Below the pieces are notes generated by a model. The model did not search any database, was not told the DNA's origin, and saw only the letters and a list, made by a program, of their open reading frames with translations. A stretch of 43,927 nt of DNA from Lysobacterales bacterium (GTDB lineage: Bacteria; Pseudomonadota; Gammaproteobacteria; Xanthomonadales; Rhodanobacteraceae): contig JAATFF010000026.1 of NCBI GenBank assembly GCA_015655335.1, positions 1 to 43,927 of the forward strand, given 5' to 3'. Made by a program: the position numbers and the translations under genes. Positions 7,245 to 15,334 of this stretch are shown in pieces. Each line of letters begins with the position of its first letter. Within the stretch, counting starts at the first letter, position 1.

Positions 7245-8083
7245 AGTCTATCGGCCGCCCATAGCTCCGCGTATCCTGCACGTGCGTCCGGCCATCGGAC
7301 ACGAAAACCGCTTGCACGCAACCGTACATTGCTCAGCCGTTTGCTGCCGATTGACGCTGGTGCGGGCCCTTCGGGTACGGGAGGACCACCGACCAGCGCG
7401 GCAAGGCTGACGTACAGCTCATCTAACAGCAATGGCGTGTCGTCGACACCCAGGTACAAGGCTTGCGGTTTGCTCAAGTGAAGCAGATGCGCGATCGCTC
7501 CCGCTGCGTCGTCGACATGGATGCGATTGGTCCAATGCGCATGTTCACGCGGAGCGCACGCAAGTCCTGCACGCACCCGTTCGATCAACTGCATACGCCC
7601 GGGCCCATACAGGCCAGCAAGGCGCAGCACCGACGACCGAATCGGCTGAGTCGCCAACCAACGTTCCGCCTCAAGCAACACCTCGCCATTGAAGCCCAAG
7701 GGCGCCGGTGGCGTGTCCTCATCGACCCACGCGCCAAGGTGCTCGCCATAGACGGCACTGGAAGAGACCAACAGTACGCGCTGCAGCGACTTTCCCATCA
7801 GGGCATCCAGCATATGCCGCAGGCCATCGATGAAAATGGCGCGGTAAGCGGCTTCCTCCCGCGCGCCGGGCGTTGGCGCGTAAACCAGTTGCGTGATATC
7901 CGCCGGCAGATCCCGCAGTGTCTCGGGCCGCGTCAGATCGGCGTGCAGCCAATACAAAGAGGAGTCGTCCCGCGTGGGCGGATGGCGTCGCAACGCGTAC
8001 ACCTCGTCGCCGCGTGCCTGCAACAACCGGGCCGCGCGCTGACCCAAGTCACCGCATCCGGCTATAAGAACCCGTTCGGACAT
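7238..8083 (-). CDS. NAD(P)-dependent epimerase/dehydratase-like (atypical SDR, YeeZ-like)
   Basis: 281-residue protein with an N-terminal Rossmann motif (RVLIAGCGDLGQRAARLL, the GxGxxG pattern), then VYALRRHP and LVYAPTPGAREEAAYRAIFIDGLRHML. The active-site region reads VLLVSSSAVYGEHLGAWVDEDTPP. The usual YxxxK catalytic pair of extended SDRs is not visible: the expected place reads FNGEVLLEAERWL. Close relatives such as E. coli YeeZ are also atypical here. Function is therefore an inference of nucleotide binding only. It is convergent with the response regulator, overlapping it by 7 bases, and divergent from aroK with 28 bases between starts. Confidence 0.82.
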   Translation of the reverse strand: MSERVLIAGCGDLGQRAARLLQARGDEVYALRRHPPTRDDSSLYWLHADLTRPETLRDLPADITQLVYAPTPGAREEAAYRAIFIDGLRHMLDALMGKSLQRVLLVSSSAVYGEHLGAWVDEDTPPAPLGFNGEVLLEAERWLATQPIRSSVLRLAGLYGPGRMQLIERVRAGLACAPREHAHWTNRIHVDDAAGAIAHLLHLSKPQALYLGVDDTPLLLDELYVSLAALVGGPPVPEGPAPASIGSKRLSNVRLRASGFRVRWPDARAGYAELWAADRLQ

Positions 8084-8111
8084 CTATCCACCCGCTTGCT
8101 AAAATCAACCC

Positions 8112-8654
8112 ATGAATCCTTCGTGCAACTTGTTCCTCGTCGGTCCGACGGGAGCCGGCAAGACCTCGATCGGCCGACAGCTTGCGGCACGCTATGACAT
8201 GCCCTTTCTCGATCTGGACCTGGAAATCGAGCGTCGCACAGGTGTGCCCGTAAGCACCATTTTCGACATCGAAGGCGAAGAGGGCTTTCGTCGGCGTGAA
8301 TCCGTCGCGCTGGACGAGTGTAGCGGTCGCCGCGGCGTGTTACTGGCCAGTGGCGCAGGGGCTGTGCTGGATCCCGCCAATCGCCGCCATTTGAACGAAC
8401 GCGGCTATGTGGTTTGGCTGCAAGTTACCGTGCCCCAGCAACTGCAGCGCCTTGCGCATGACACCTCACGCCCCCTATTGGCCGATACGGATCGCCATCG
8501 GAAACTGGAAGCCATGGCCGCCGTGCGCACTTCGCTGTATAGCGAAATCGCGGACCTGATCGTCCCTCACGGCGGTGAACAAGAAGGTATTGTTGCGGCG
8601 AGCGAACGCTGCATCGCACTGATCGATCAACATTGGAACCGACAAGTCGCATGA
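8112..8654 (+). CDS. aroK: Shikimate kinase
   Basis: Phosphorylates shikimate at the 3-hydroxyl with ATP, fifth step of the shikimate pathway, in the cytosol. 180 residues, normal length. Walker A GPTGAGKT is at residues 11-18. [13 protein letters not shown] carries the shikimate-binding aspartate. [14 protein letters not shown] carries the binding arginine, and the lid arginine is in DTSRPLL. One oddity: the strand that in most members reads TGGG reads SGAG here (LLASGAGAV, about residues 77-84), so the middle glycine of the substrate-binding GGG is alanine. The stop overlaps the aroB start as ATGATGA, the usual aroK-aroB translational coupling. Confidence 0.95.
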   Translation: MNPSCNLFLVGPTGAGKTSIGRQLAARYDMPFLDLDLEIERRTGVPVSTIFDIEGEEGFRRRESVALDECSGRRGVLLASGAGAVLDPANRRHLNERGYVVWLQVTVPQQLQRLAHDTSRPLLADTDRHRKLEAMAAVRTSLYSEIADLIVPHGGEQEGIVAASERCIALIDQHWNRQVA

Positions 8655-9757
8655 TGAGCAACGCAACGCCTCAGACCATCGATGTCTCGCTCGACGAACG
8701 CAGTTATCCGGTATGGATCGGACGCGGGCTGCTCGACGATAGCGCGCGTTGGCGCGCGACATTGCGCGGACGGCATGCGCTGGTCATCAGCAATCGCACG
8801 GTTGCGCCGTTGTATTTGGAGCGCGTCGCGCGCGGCCTCGATGGCCTGCGTTGGTCCTCGTTCCTGCTTGACGATGGCGAAGCACATAAGAGTTTCGCCA
8901 ACGTCGGCCTGGCGCTGGATGCGCTGGCGACATTGGGCGCCACCCGTGACGCCTGCGTCATCGCGCTGGGCGGCGGTGTGGTGGGCGATCTGGCCGGCTT
9001 CACGGCCGCCTGCTGGATGCGCGGAATCGACCTTATCCAGATGCCCACCACACTACTGGCAATGGTGGACTCCTCCGTCGGAGGGAAAACCGGCGTAAAC
9101 CTTTCCGCGGGGAAAAACCTGGTAGGCGCTTTCCATCAGCCACGTGCGGTCGCCGCCGATATCGGCACGTTGGATAGCCTACCCGACCGCGAATATCGCG
9201 CCGGCATCGCCGAGATCGTCAAAGGGGCCGCCATTGGCGATACGACCTTCTTCGCGTGGCTGGAACAACATGCGAAAGCTCTGGCCACCCGCGACGAAAC
9301 GGCTCTTGTGCACGCCATAGCCACCAAGGTGCGCTACAAAGCCGGTGTCGTTGCACGCGACGAAACCGAACAAGGCGAGCGCGCCCTGCTCAATCTTGGT
9401 CACACGTTTGGCCATGCGCTGGAGACGGCCGGTCGCTACACCGCGCTGCTGCATGGAGAGGGCGTCGCCGTGGGCATGCTGCTGGCGGCCAGGCTCTCCG
9501 AACGGCTTGGGATGAGCGACCCGGCCGACACGTTGCGCCTTGAACAGCTGTTGAAAGAGGTTGGTTTGCCAACCACCGTCCCGCCAGGCACTGATCCGGA
9601 ACAACTGCTGGCCCTGATGCGGCTGGACAAAAAAAACACGGCCGGCACCCTGCGATTGATCCTATGGCGCAGCATCGGGCGTGCCGAGATCGTGTCCGGC
9701 GTGAATGAAGCCGATGTGCTGGCCATTTTGCGGGAAGCGGCCAAGGGGCGAGATTGA
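8651..9757 (+). CDS. aroB: 3-dehydroquinate synthase
   Basis: NAD- and divalent-metal-dependent cyclisation of DAHP to 3-dehydroquinate, second step of the shikimate pathway. 368 residues from the ATG at 8651 (367 from the adjacent ATG at 8654). Diagnostic motifs: LDDGEAHKS, the NAD-binding [43 protein letters not shown], and the metal ligand region [11 protein letters not shown], followed by [10 protein letters not shown]. The annotated frame is open 18 bases further upstream inside aroK, but the 4-base overlap with the aroK stop is the conserved arrangement. Together with aroK it supplies chorismate; a tyrosine-branch gene is found separately at 15335-16456. Confidence 0.97.
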   Translation: MMSNATPQTIDVSLDERSYPVWIGRGLLDDSARWRATLRGRHALVISNRTVAPLYLERVARGLDGLRWSSFLLDDGEAHKSFANVGLALDALATLGATRDACVIALGGGVVGDLAGFTAACWMRGIDLIQMPTTLLAMVDSSVGGKTGVNLSAGKNLVGAFHQPRAVAADIGTLDSLPDREYRAGIAEIVKGAAIGDTTFFAWLEQHAKALATRDETALVHAIATKVRYKAGVVARDETEQGERALLNLGHTFGHALETAGRYTALLHGEGVAVGMLLAARLSERLGMSDPADTLRLEQLLKEVGLPTTVPPGTDPEQLLALMRLDKKNTAGTLRLILWRSIGRAEIVSGVNEADVLAILREAAKGRD

Positions 9758-9892
9758 CCCGGCCCCGGTCGCGGCGGCAAAAGAACCAGCTCCTCGAATA
9801 CCTACCGCCGCCATCGTTGCAGAACCCTCGCTAGCAGCGCGCCGGCCCTCTAGAATGATGTTTCTGCGGCATGACAGCCGTAACGTTTAACC

Positions 9893-10165
9893 ATGGACGC
9901 CATGCGCCTCTATCTGCAAACCATGCCTGCCTCGACCGAGGCGCCGCGCTATGTCCAGATCGTGCTGGAGCAGGATCTGCTTGGCGGCTGGACGCTCTAT
10001 CGCGAATCCGGCACCCAGGGTGGCCGCGCTACGCTGAAGCGCGACCAGTATCTGGAGCGCGATGCGGCCATCGCGGCCTTCGAAAAAATGCGCGATGCCC
10101 AGCTCAAGCGAGGCTTCCGCGTGATGTTTGCCCAGGGCATAGACGGCCCATACGGACGCCGATAA
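9893..10165 (+). CDS. Small WGR-domain-like protein (90 aa)
   Basis: A single short domain resembling WGR, the nucleic-acid-associated module of PARPs and some bacterial proteins. It shows the order RYVQIVLEQDLLGGWTLYRESGTQGGRATLK followed by a charged helix (RDAAIAAFEKMRDAQLKRGFRV). The eponymous Trp-Gly-Arg itself reads Ser-Gly-Thr here (RESGTQG where REWGRIG is usual), while the preceding GGW and following glycines are kept. Stand-alone WGR proteins of this size are known in proteobacteria; their role is unclear. Start is the ATG at 9893 or the in-frame ATG at 9902; neither has a strong ribosome site. hemE begins at the very next base after the stop, so the two are translationally linked. 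Confidence 0.75.
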   Translation: MDAMRLYLQTMPASTEAPRYVQIVLEQDLLGGWTLYRESGTQGGRATLKRDQYLERDAAIAAFEKMRDAQLKRGFRVMFAQGIDGPYGRR

Positions 10166-11236
10166 ATGCTTCCTTCCCTCAAGAACGATCTTTTGCTGCG
10201 CGCCCTGCGCCGCGAACCCACCGATACCACGCCCGTATGGGTCATGCGCCAGGCCGGCCGCTACCTGCCGGAATACCGCACGACCCGCGCCAAGGCCGGC
10301 AGCTTCATGGCCCTGGCTCAAAACCCCGAGCTGGCCTGCGAGGTAACGCTGCAACCGCTGCGCCGCTTCGAGCTGGATGCGGCGATCCTGTTCTCGGACA
10401 TCCTCACCATTCCCGACGCGATGGGTCTGGGCCTGTCGTTTGCGCAGGGCGAGGGTCCACAGTTCGCACGTCCGGTGCGCAGTCGCGCCGATGTCGAACG
10501 GCTGGGCGTACCTGACATGGAAAGCGAGCTGCGCTACGTCATGGATGCCGTGCGACTGATCCGTCGCGAACTGGACGGCCGTGTACCGCTGATCGGCTTC
10601 TCTGGCAGCCCCTGGACACTCGCCTGCTACATGGTGGAAGGCGAAGGCTCGCGCGATTTCGCCACCGCCAAAGCGATGTGCTGGAACGAACCTGCTTTGG
10701 CGCACACGCTGCTGGACACGTTGGCGAAATCGGTAGCCGCCTACCTCATTGCACAGGCGGCAGCAGGCGTTCAAGTATTGATGATTTTCGATACCTGGGG
10801 CGGTCTACTGAGCCCTTCCGCTTACCGTGAATTTTCACTGCGCTATATGGCGCGCGTCGTCGAAGTATTGAAAGCAGATACGCACGCGCGCGATCTTCCG
10901 GTGATCCTCTTTTCCAAAGGTGCCGCTGCACATCTCGCCGACATGGCCGACACAGGCTGCGCTGCGCTCGGCGTGGACTGGACCATCGACTTGGCCGACG
11001 CACGTCGCGCGGTGAACAGCAAGGTGGCGCTGCAAGGCAATCTCGACCCAGCGGTGTTGCGCGCCAACCCCGAGATCATCCGTCGCGAAGTGCGCAACAT
11101 ACTCGACAGTTACGGCAACCATCCCGGCCACGTTTTCAATTTCGGCCACGGCATTACGCCCGAGGTCGATCCTGAGCACGTGAAAGTGCTCGTCGACGAA
11201 GTGCATAGCTACAGCCGCCAGTTGCGCGGCCGCTAA
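10166..11236 (+). CDS. hemE: Uroporphyrinogen decarboxylase
   Basis: Cytosolic, cofactor-free decarboxylation of the four acetate groups of uroporphyrinogen III to give coproporphyrinogen III in haem synthesis. 356 residues, normal. Signatures: the N-terminal substrate loop [16 protein letters not shown] (about residues 23-38), the active-site aspartate region [45 protein letters not shown], and near the end GNLDPAVL and HVFNFGHGI. The ATG immediately follows the stop codon of the WGR-like gene. A strong 17-bp hairpin closes the transcript at 11249-11286. Confidence 0.97.
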   Translation: MLPSLKNDLLLRALRREPTDTTPVWVMRQAGRYLPEYRTTRAKAGSFMALAQNPELACEVTLQPLRRFELDAAILFSDILTIPDAMGLGLSFAQGEGPQFARPVRSRADVERLGVPDMESELRYVMDAVRLIRRELDGRVPLIGFSGSPWTLACYMVEGEGSRDFATAKAMCWNEPALAHTLLDTLAKSVAAYLIAQAAAGVQVLMIFDTWGGLLSPSAYREFSLRYMARVVEVLKADTHARDLPVILFSKGAAAHLADMADTGCAALGVDWTIDLADARRAVNSKVALQGNLDPAVLRANPEIIRREVRNILDSYGNHPGHVFNFGHGITPEVDPEHVKVLVDEVHSYSRQLRGR

Positions 11237-11248
11237 ACACGTGAAGCT

Positions 11249-11286
11249 TTTGCCGTCATTCCTGTGCAGACAGGAATGACGGCAAA
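11249..11286. terminator. Perfect 17-bp inverted repeat between hemE and the convergent MFS gene
   Basis: 11249-11265 pairs perfectly with 11270-11286 around a GCAG loop. The arms begin TTTGCCGTCATTCC. There is no long T tract, but the symmetry and position between convergent genes suit a bidirectional transcription stop. The GTCATTCC...GGAATGAC core is also the type of intergenic repeat often scattered in Xanthomonadales genomes. Confidence 0.75.
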
Positions 11287-11317
11287 GAACAGCCATCGTC
11301 GAGCTTATGCAGCCTGA

Positions 11318-12748
11318 TCAGGCATGCATGTCCTCCAGCTCAATACCGCGCGTCTCGCGCACGGCACGCATCACAAATATCAGCGAGAGCAAGGCAAACA
11401 GCGCGTACAGGCCGTATGCAAAGCTGAGCCCGATCTGCGCCAGCCACGGAAAGGTGCTGGTGATGGCGAAATTTGCCAGCCATTGCGCGGCGGCCGCGAC
11501 GGCCAGCGCGATCGCGCGAATACTGTTGGGGAACATTTCACCGAGCAGCACCCACACCATCGGACCCCAACTCAGGCCGAAGCACACGACATAAGCATTG
11601 GCCGCAACCAGGGCGACCATGCCCCAAGGTGCCGGCAGACTCAACGTTGCGCCGCTGCCGGTCGCCTGCGAAAAACACCACGCCATCAATCCCAACGTGA
11701 CGGTCATGCCAGCCGAGCCGATCAACAGCAGCGGCTTCCGGCCGATCTTGTCGACCAAGGCAATCGCCACGAGCGTTACCAGCACATTGACGATGGAAGT
11801 GGCCACCGTCAGCGAGAACGAATCGGCTTCGCTAAACCCCACCGAATGCCACAGCGTCGAGGAGTAGTAGAAGATGACGTTGATGCCGACAAATTGCTGG
11901 AACACCGATAGCAGAATCCCCGTCCACACGATCGGCAACATTCCCATCCGCGCACCACGCAGATCGCGCAGCGAGGGACGATATTCCGCACGCAGGCTGT
12001 GCGCGATGTCGTTGACCTTGGCATCCAGCGCAGCGTCACCGTGCAGATCCAGCACTTTTGCCAACACCGCACGCGCCTCGGGGAGGCGTCCGCGTGCCAC
12101 CAAGTAACGCGGCGATTCGGGCACGCCCAGTACCAGCACGCCATAGATAAGTGCCGGTACCGTAGCGACCAGGAACATCCAGCGCCATGCTTCCAGCCCC
12201 AGCCACAACATCTTGGACGCGCCACCGGCCGTACTGGCTAGCCACGCGTCGCTAAGCAAGGCCACAAAAATGCCCAGCACGATGGCTAACTGCTGCATCG
12301 AGCCCAGACGTCCGCGCACGTAAGCCGGCGATATTTCGGCGATATACGCCGGCGCGATGACCGACGCCATACCCACACCGATGCCGCCCACTACGCGCCA
12401 CAACACCAGATCCCACACGCCATGCACGAGCCCGGAGCCCACGGCGCTCATCACCAGGAACAGCGCGGCCACCTGCATGGTGCGCACGCGACCCAATCGG
12501 TCAGCGAGTGGACCGGCGTACCACGCGCCAAGCGCCGAACCGAGCAACGCGCAAGACACCGCGAAACCGATCTGTCCAGCCCCGAGACCAAAACCATGAC
12601 GCACCGCATCAACCGCACCATTGATGACGGCCGTGTCGAAACCAAAAAGGAATCCACCGATCGCTGCCGCTGCGGCAATCAGCACCACTCGTGCCGTGGC
12701 TCGCCCTTCTTCACTCTGCCCAGTATTCGTACTTGTATTTAGGTTCAT
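11318..12748 (-). CDS. MFS sugar porter (XylE/GalP-like proton symporter)
   Basis: 476-residue inner-membrane carrier with the expected twelve hydrophobic segments. Sugar-porter hallmarks: GFLFGFDTAVINGA in helix 1, the loop 2-3 motif ADRLGRVR, ISPAYVRGRLGSMQQLAIVLG (helix 4-5 with RG/Q), the PESPRYL motif after helix 6, QQFVGINVIFYYSSTLW in helix 7 (sugar-binding QQ and YYS), DKIGRKPLLLIGS, and near the end EMFPNSIRA. The last loop has RETRGIELED. The substrate is probably a hexose or pentose taken up with protons; the exact sugar cannot be told. It stands alone downstream of the helicase gene on the same strand, 86 bases away. Confidence 0.9.
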   Translation of the reverse strand: MNLNTSTNTGQSEEGRATARVVLIAAAAAIGGFLFGFDTAVINGAVDAVRHGFGLGAGQIGFAVSCALLGSALGAWYAGPLADRLGRVRTMQVAALFLVMSAVGSGLVHGVWDLVLWRVVGGIGVGMASVIAPAYIAEISPAYVRGRLGSMQQLAIVLGIFVALLSDAWLASTAGGASKMLWLGLEAWRWMFLVATVPALIYGVLVLGVPESPRYLVARGRLPEARAVLAKVLDLHGDAALDAKVNDIAHSLRAEYRPSLRDLRGARMGMLPIVWTGILLSVFQQFVGINVIFYYSSTLWHSVGFSEADSFSLTVATSIVNVLVTLVAIALVDKIGRKPLLLIGSAGMTVTLGLMAWCFSQATGSGATLSLPAPWGMVALVAANAYVVCFGLSWGPMVWVLLGEMFPNSIRAIALAVAAAAQWLANFAITSTFPWLAQIGLSFAYGLYALFALLSLIFVMRAVRETRGIELEDMHA

Positions 12749-12834
12749 GGATCATGCTCCCCGCATGATGATGTCACGTGGTTGCCGATTCTGCGGGCGC
12801 GCGTATGACCTGTCCGCCTGAATACGTATGCAGG

Positions 12835-14799
12835 CTAGAAACTATCACGCACCACGGCGTCTGCGTCGTCCACATGCACCGAAGCATGTTGGAAGAACGT
12901 CCGCACAGCGCCAATGTCCCGCGTGCGCGGCATCGGCGGCAGACTGGCGAGAAACAAGCGCCCATAACCCTTGGTGGTAAGGCGCGGATCGCACAGCACC
13001 AACACGCCGCGATCGTGCACATCTCGAATCAAACGCCCCGCGCCCTGCTTCAACGCAATCACCGCGGCGGGCACCTGCCAGCCCATGAAAGGATTGATGC
13101 CCGATTGCTCCAGCGCTTCCAGGCGCGCCTGCAGCACGGGATCATCCGGCGCCGCAAACGGCAGCTTGTCGATCACCACCACCGAGAGCGCTTCGCCCGC
13201 CACATCGACGCCTTCCCAGAAACTGGCCGCCCCCAGCAATACACCGTGACCACTGGCGCGAAATTCCTCCAGCAACTGATGCCGCGGCGCGTTGCCCTGT
13301 ACGAACAGCGGCCATGGCACCCGGTCAGCCAACAGCTCGGCTGCACGGCGAAGGGCGCGATGCGATGTAAACAACAAAAACGCGCGGCCATTCGATGCCT
13401 GCAATACCGGCATCACGGCATCGATGACACGTTCGGTGTAATCGCGTGCGGCCGGATCGGGCAGCCCTTCGGGCATGTAGCACAGTGCCTGCTGCGCATA
13501 GTCGAATGGACTCTCCAGGCTAAGCGTCTGCGGATCGTCCAAACCGAGCTGGCGGGCAAAGTGATCGAAATGTCCTGCCACCGACAACGTGGCCGACGTG
13601 TGAATCCAGGCGGCGCGGGTGCGCTCGCGCATCGCCCGCAACGGTGCGGCCAGATCCAGTGGCGTCGCGTGCAGCGCGAAGCCGCGCGGAAACAACTCGT
13701 ACCAGCGTACGTCTTGTTCGGAATGCGCTTCGGCGATCCGGTCGAGCCGTTCGGTCAAGTTGACCGCGCGCTCGTGCACATTCATAAAACCACGAGAACG
13801 TTCGGCCTGCGACGCCAGGACATCCGTGAACGCCGCCAGCAACTCACCAAGATCGCGTAGCGCCGCAGACACACCGCCGCGTTGCAGAAGTTCGTTGAAA
13901 GAACCGCGCGTTGGCAGCGGGTCCAGCGCCAAGCGAAGCTTGCGCACCGCTTCCTGCAACGCCTCGATGGGCTCCAATAGCAAGCCGATCGCACCGGTAA
14001 TGCCGCTGCATTCGGCCAACGCATCCTGTGCCAATTCGGTGAGTTGGCGCGCGCTGAGGCTTTGCGAAAAAAACTGCCCGGCCAGCTCTGGTATCTGGTG
14101 CGCTTCGTCCAGAATGAAAGCCTGCGCTCCCGGCAGAATCTCGCCGAAGCCCTCCTGCTTCAACGCCAGGTCGGCGAACAACAAGTGATGGTTGACCACC
14201 ACCAAATCCGCTTCCTGTGCCTCGCGCCGTGCTATCACTACATGACAGTCGTCGTAGAACGGGCATTCCACGCCAAGGCAGTTTTCGGGCGTGGACGTAA
14301 CGCGCAGCCACAACGGCGAATCTTCCGGCACCTCGGCCAATTCCATGCGATCGCCGCGGCGCGTACGTGCGGACCAGGCGCGAATCGCCGCCAACTGTGA
14401 CGCCTGGTTGCGATCGAAACTGGCGCCTTCGCGCACGGTTTGATCGAGCCGATACAGGCACAGGTAATTGGCACGCCCTTTTAGCAACGCCGTCTTCAAT
14501 CGCGTGCCAAGCACGGAACGCACTTTGGGCAGATCGCGAAAGAACAGCTGGTCCTGCAGCGCCTTGGTGCCGGTCGATACGATCACTCGTTCGCCCGACA
14601 ACATGGCCGGCACCAGATAAGCGTAGGTTTTTCCGGTACCCGTCCCGGCTTCGGCAATCAGCGTTTCGCATTCGGCGATGGCATGTTGCACGGCCTTTGC
14701 CATCGCCTGCTGCGCGGGACGGGGTGCGAAGTTCGGCAACTCGCGGGCAAACGGGCCGTCGGCGCCGAGCAGCGCGCCGATGTCATCGGGGTCGGTCAT
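12835..14799 (-). CDS. yoaA: ATP-dependent DNA helicase, YoaA/DinG family (iron-sulfur)
   Basis: 654-residue XPD/DinG-type superfamily 2 helicase; length and motif spacing fit YoaA better than DinG. Walker A is AGTGTGKT (residues 51-58). The four cysteines of the 4Fe-4S cluster are visible at C114 (NYLCLYRL) and C174, C179 and C185 (CLGVECPFYDDC). The DEAH box is at 231-234 (ILDEAHQIP). C-terminal helicase motifs include FLLFTSHRAL, LLGAASFWEGVDV, VVIDKLPFAAP and QGAGRLIRD. E. coli YoaA works with the polymerase III chi subunit in repair of stalled forks; a similar role is inferred. Divergent from the MAPEG gene. Confidence 0.93.
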   Translation of the reverse strand: MTDPDDIGALLGADGPFARELPNFAPRPAQQAMAKAVQHAIAECETLIAEAGTGTGKTYAYLVPAMLSGERVIVSTGTKALQDQLFFRDLPKVRSVLGTRLKTALLKGRANYLCLYRLDQTVREGASFDRNQASQLAAIRAWSARTRRGDRMELAEVPEDSPLWLRVTSTPENCLGVECPFYDDCHVVIARREAQEADLVVVNHHLLFADLALKQEGFGEILPGAQAFILDEAHQIPELAGQFFSQSLSARQLTELAQDALAECSGITGAIGLLLEPIEALQEAVRKLRLALDPLPTRGSFNELLQRGGVSAALRDLGELLAAFTDVLASQAERSRGFMNVHERAVNLTERLDRIAEAHSEQDVRWYELFPRGFALHATPLDLAAPLRAMRERTRAAWIHTSATLSVAGHFDHFARQLGLDDPQTLSLESPFDYAQQALCYMPEGLPDPAARDYTERVIDAVMPVLQASNGRAFLLFTSHRALRRAAELLADRVPWPLFVQGNAPRHQLLEEFRASGHGVLLGAASFWEGVDVAGEALSVVVIDKLPFAAPDDPVLQARLEALEQSGINPFMGWQVPAAVIALKQGAGRLIRDVHDRGVLVLCDPRLTTKGYGRLFLASLPPMPRTRDIGAVRTFFQHASVHVDDADAVVRDSF

Positions 14800-14900
14800 C
14801 CTCGCAGTATCGCGCAGCGTCGGCAGATGGGGAACCGGTGTAACGCATCCGGCTCTGGCGCGAAGACCTCTCTGAGGTCCACCATCCTGTGGTCGCTACG

Positions 14901-14906
14901 AGGAGA
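14901..14906 (+). promoter_or_regulatory. Ribosome binding site AGGAGA deciding the MAPEG start
   Basis: A near-consensus site 6 bases before the ATG at 14913. The frame is open to 14889, but this site places the start at 14913. A 6-bp hairpin (14865-14870 with 14874-14879) lies upstream in the leader. Confidence 0.65.
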
Positions 14907-14912
14907 AATGCC

Positions 14913-15302
14913 ATGAACGTCGAGCTGCAGATGTTGGTGTGGAGTGTCGTATTGGGGTTGGTACAGATGGTTATCGCCGTTACGGGCGCAACAGGACAGC
15001 GCGGACTCGGTTGGGCCGCCAGTCCGCGCGACGGTGCGCAGAACCCCCTTACCGGTGCGGTAGCGAGATTGGATCGCGCCAGTGCCAATTTTTTGGAAAC
15101 CTTCGTGTTCTTTGCCGCGGCCGTACTTATCAACAGCGTTCTACAACGCCACTCGGCGACGACGGTGCTGGGCGCACAGCTCTACTTCTGGGCGCGATTG
15201 ATTTACATACCCGTGTATGCGCTGGGCATTCCTTATCTGCGTACATTGATCTGGCTAGTGAGCATCGTCGGCATCGTGCTGCTGCTCCCACCGCTTTTCT
15301 GA
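14913..15302 (+). CDS. MAPEG family membrane protein
   Basis: 129-residue protein with four hydrophobic helices, the membrane-associated eicosanoid/glutathione metabolism (MAPEG) fold. After helix 1 the loop reads GLGWAASPRDGAQNPLTGAVARLDRASANFLETFVFFAAAVL. The R..A..N..E arrangement is the family signature and lines the glutathione site in eukaryotic members. Helix 4 and the tail follow (YALGIPYLRTLIWLVSIVG). The bacterial members lack a known physiological role. Single gene, convergent with the prephenate dehydrogenase gene; a hairpin at 15342-15366 lies between the two ends. Confidence 0.88.
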   Translation: MNVELQMLVWSVVLGLVQMVIAVTGATGQRGLGWAASPRDGAQNPLTGAVARLDRASANFLETFVFFAAAVLINSVLQRHSATTVLGAQLYFWARLIYIPVYALGIPYLRTLIWLVSIVGIVLLLPPLF

Positions 15303-15334
15303 TCGGGCCGTTTTCGTCTACGTAGCGCGCATCT

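Noticed and set aside
12778-13860. 360-residue plus-strand open frame within yoaA
   Set aside because: Antisense shadow of the helicase domain.
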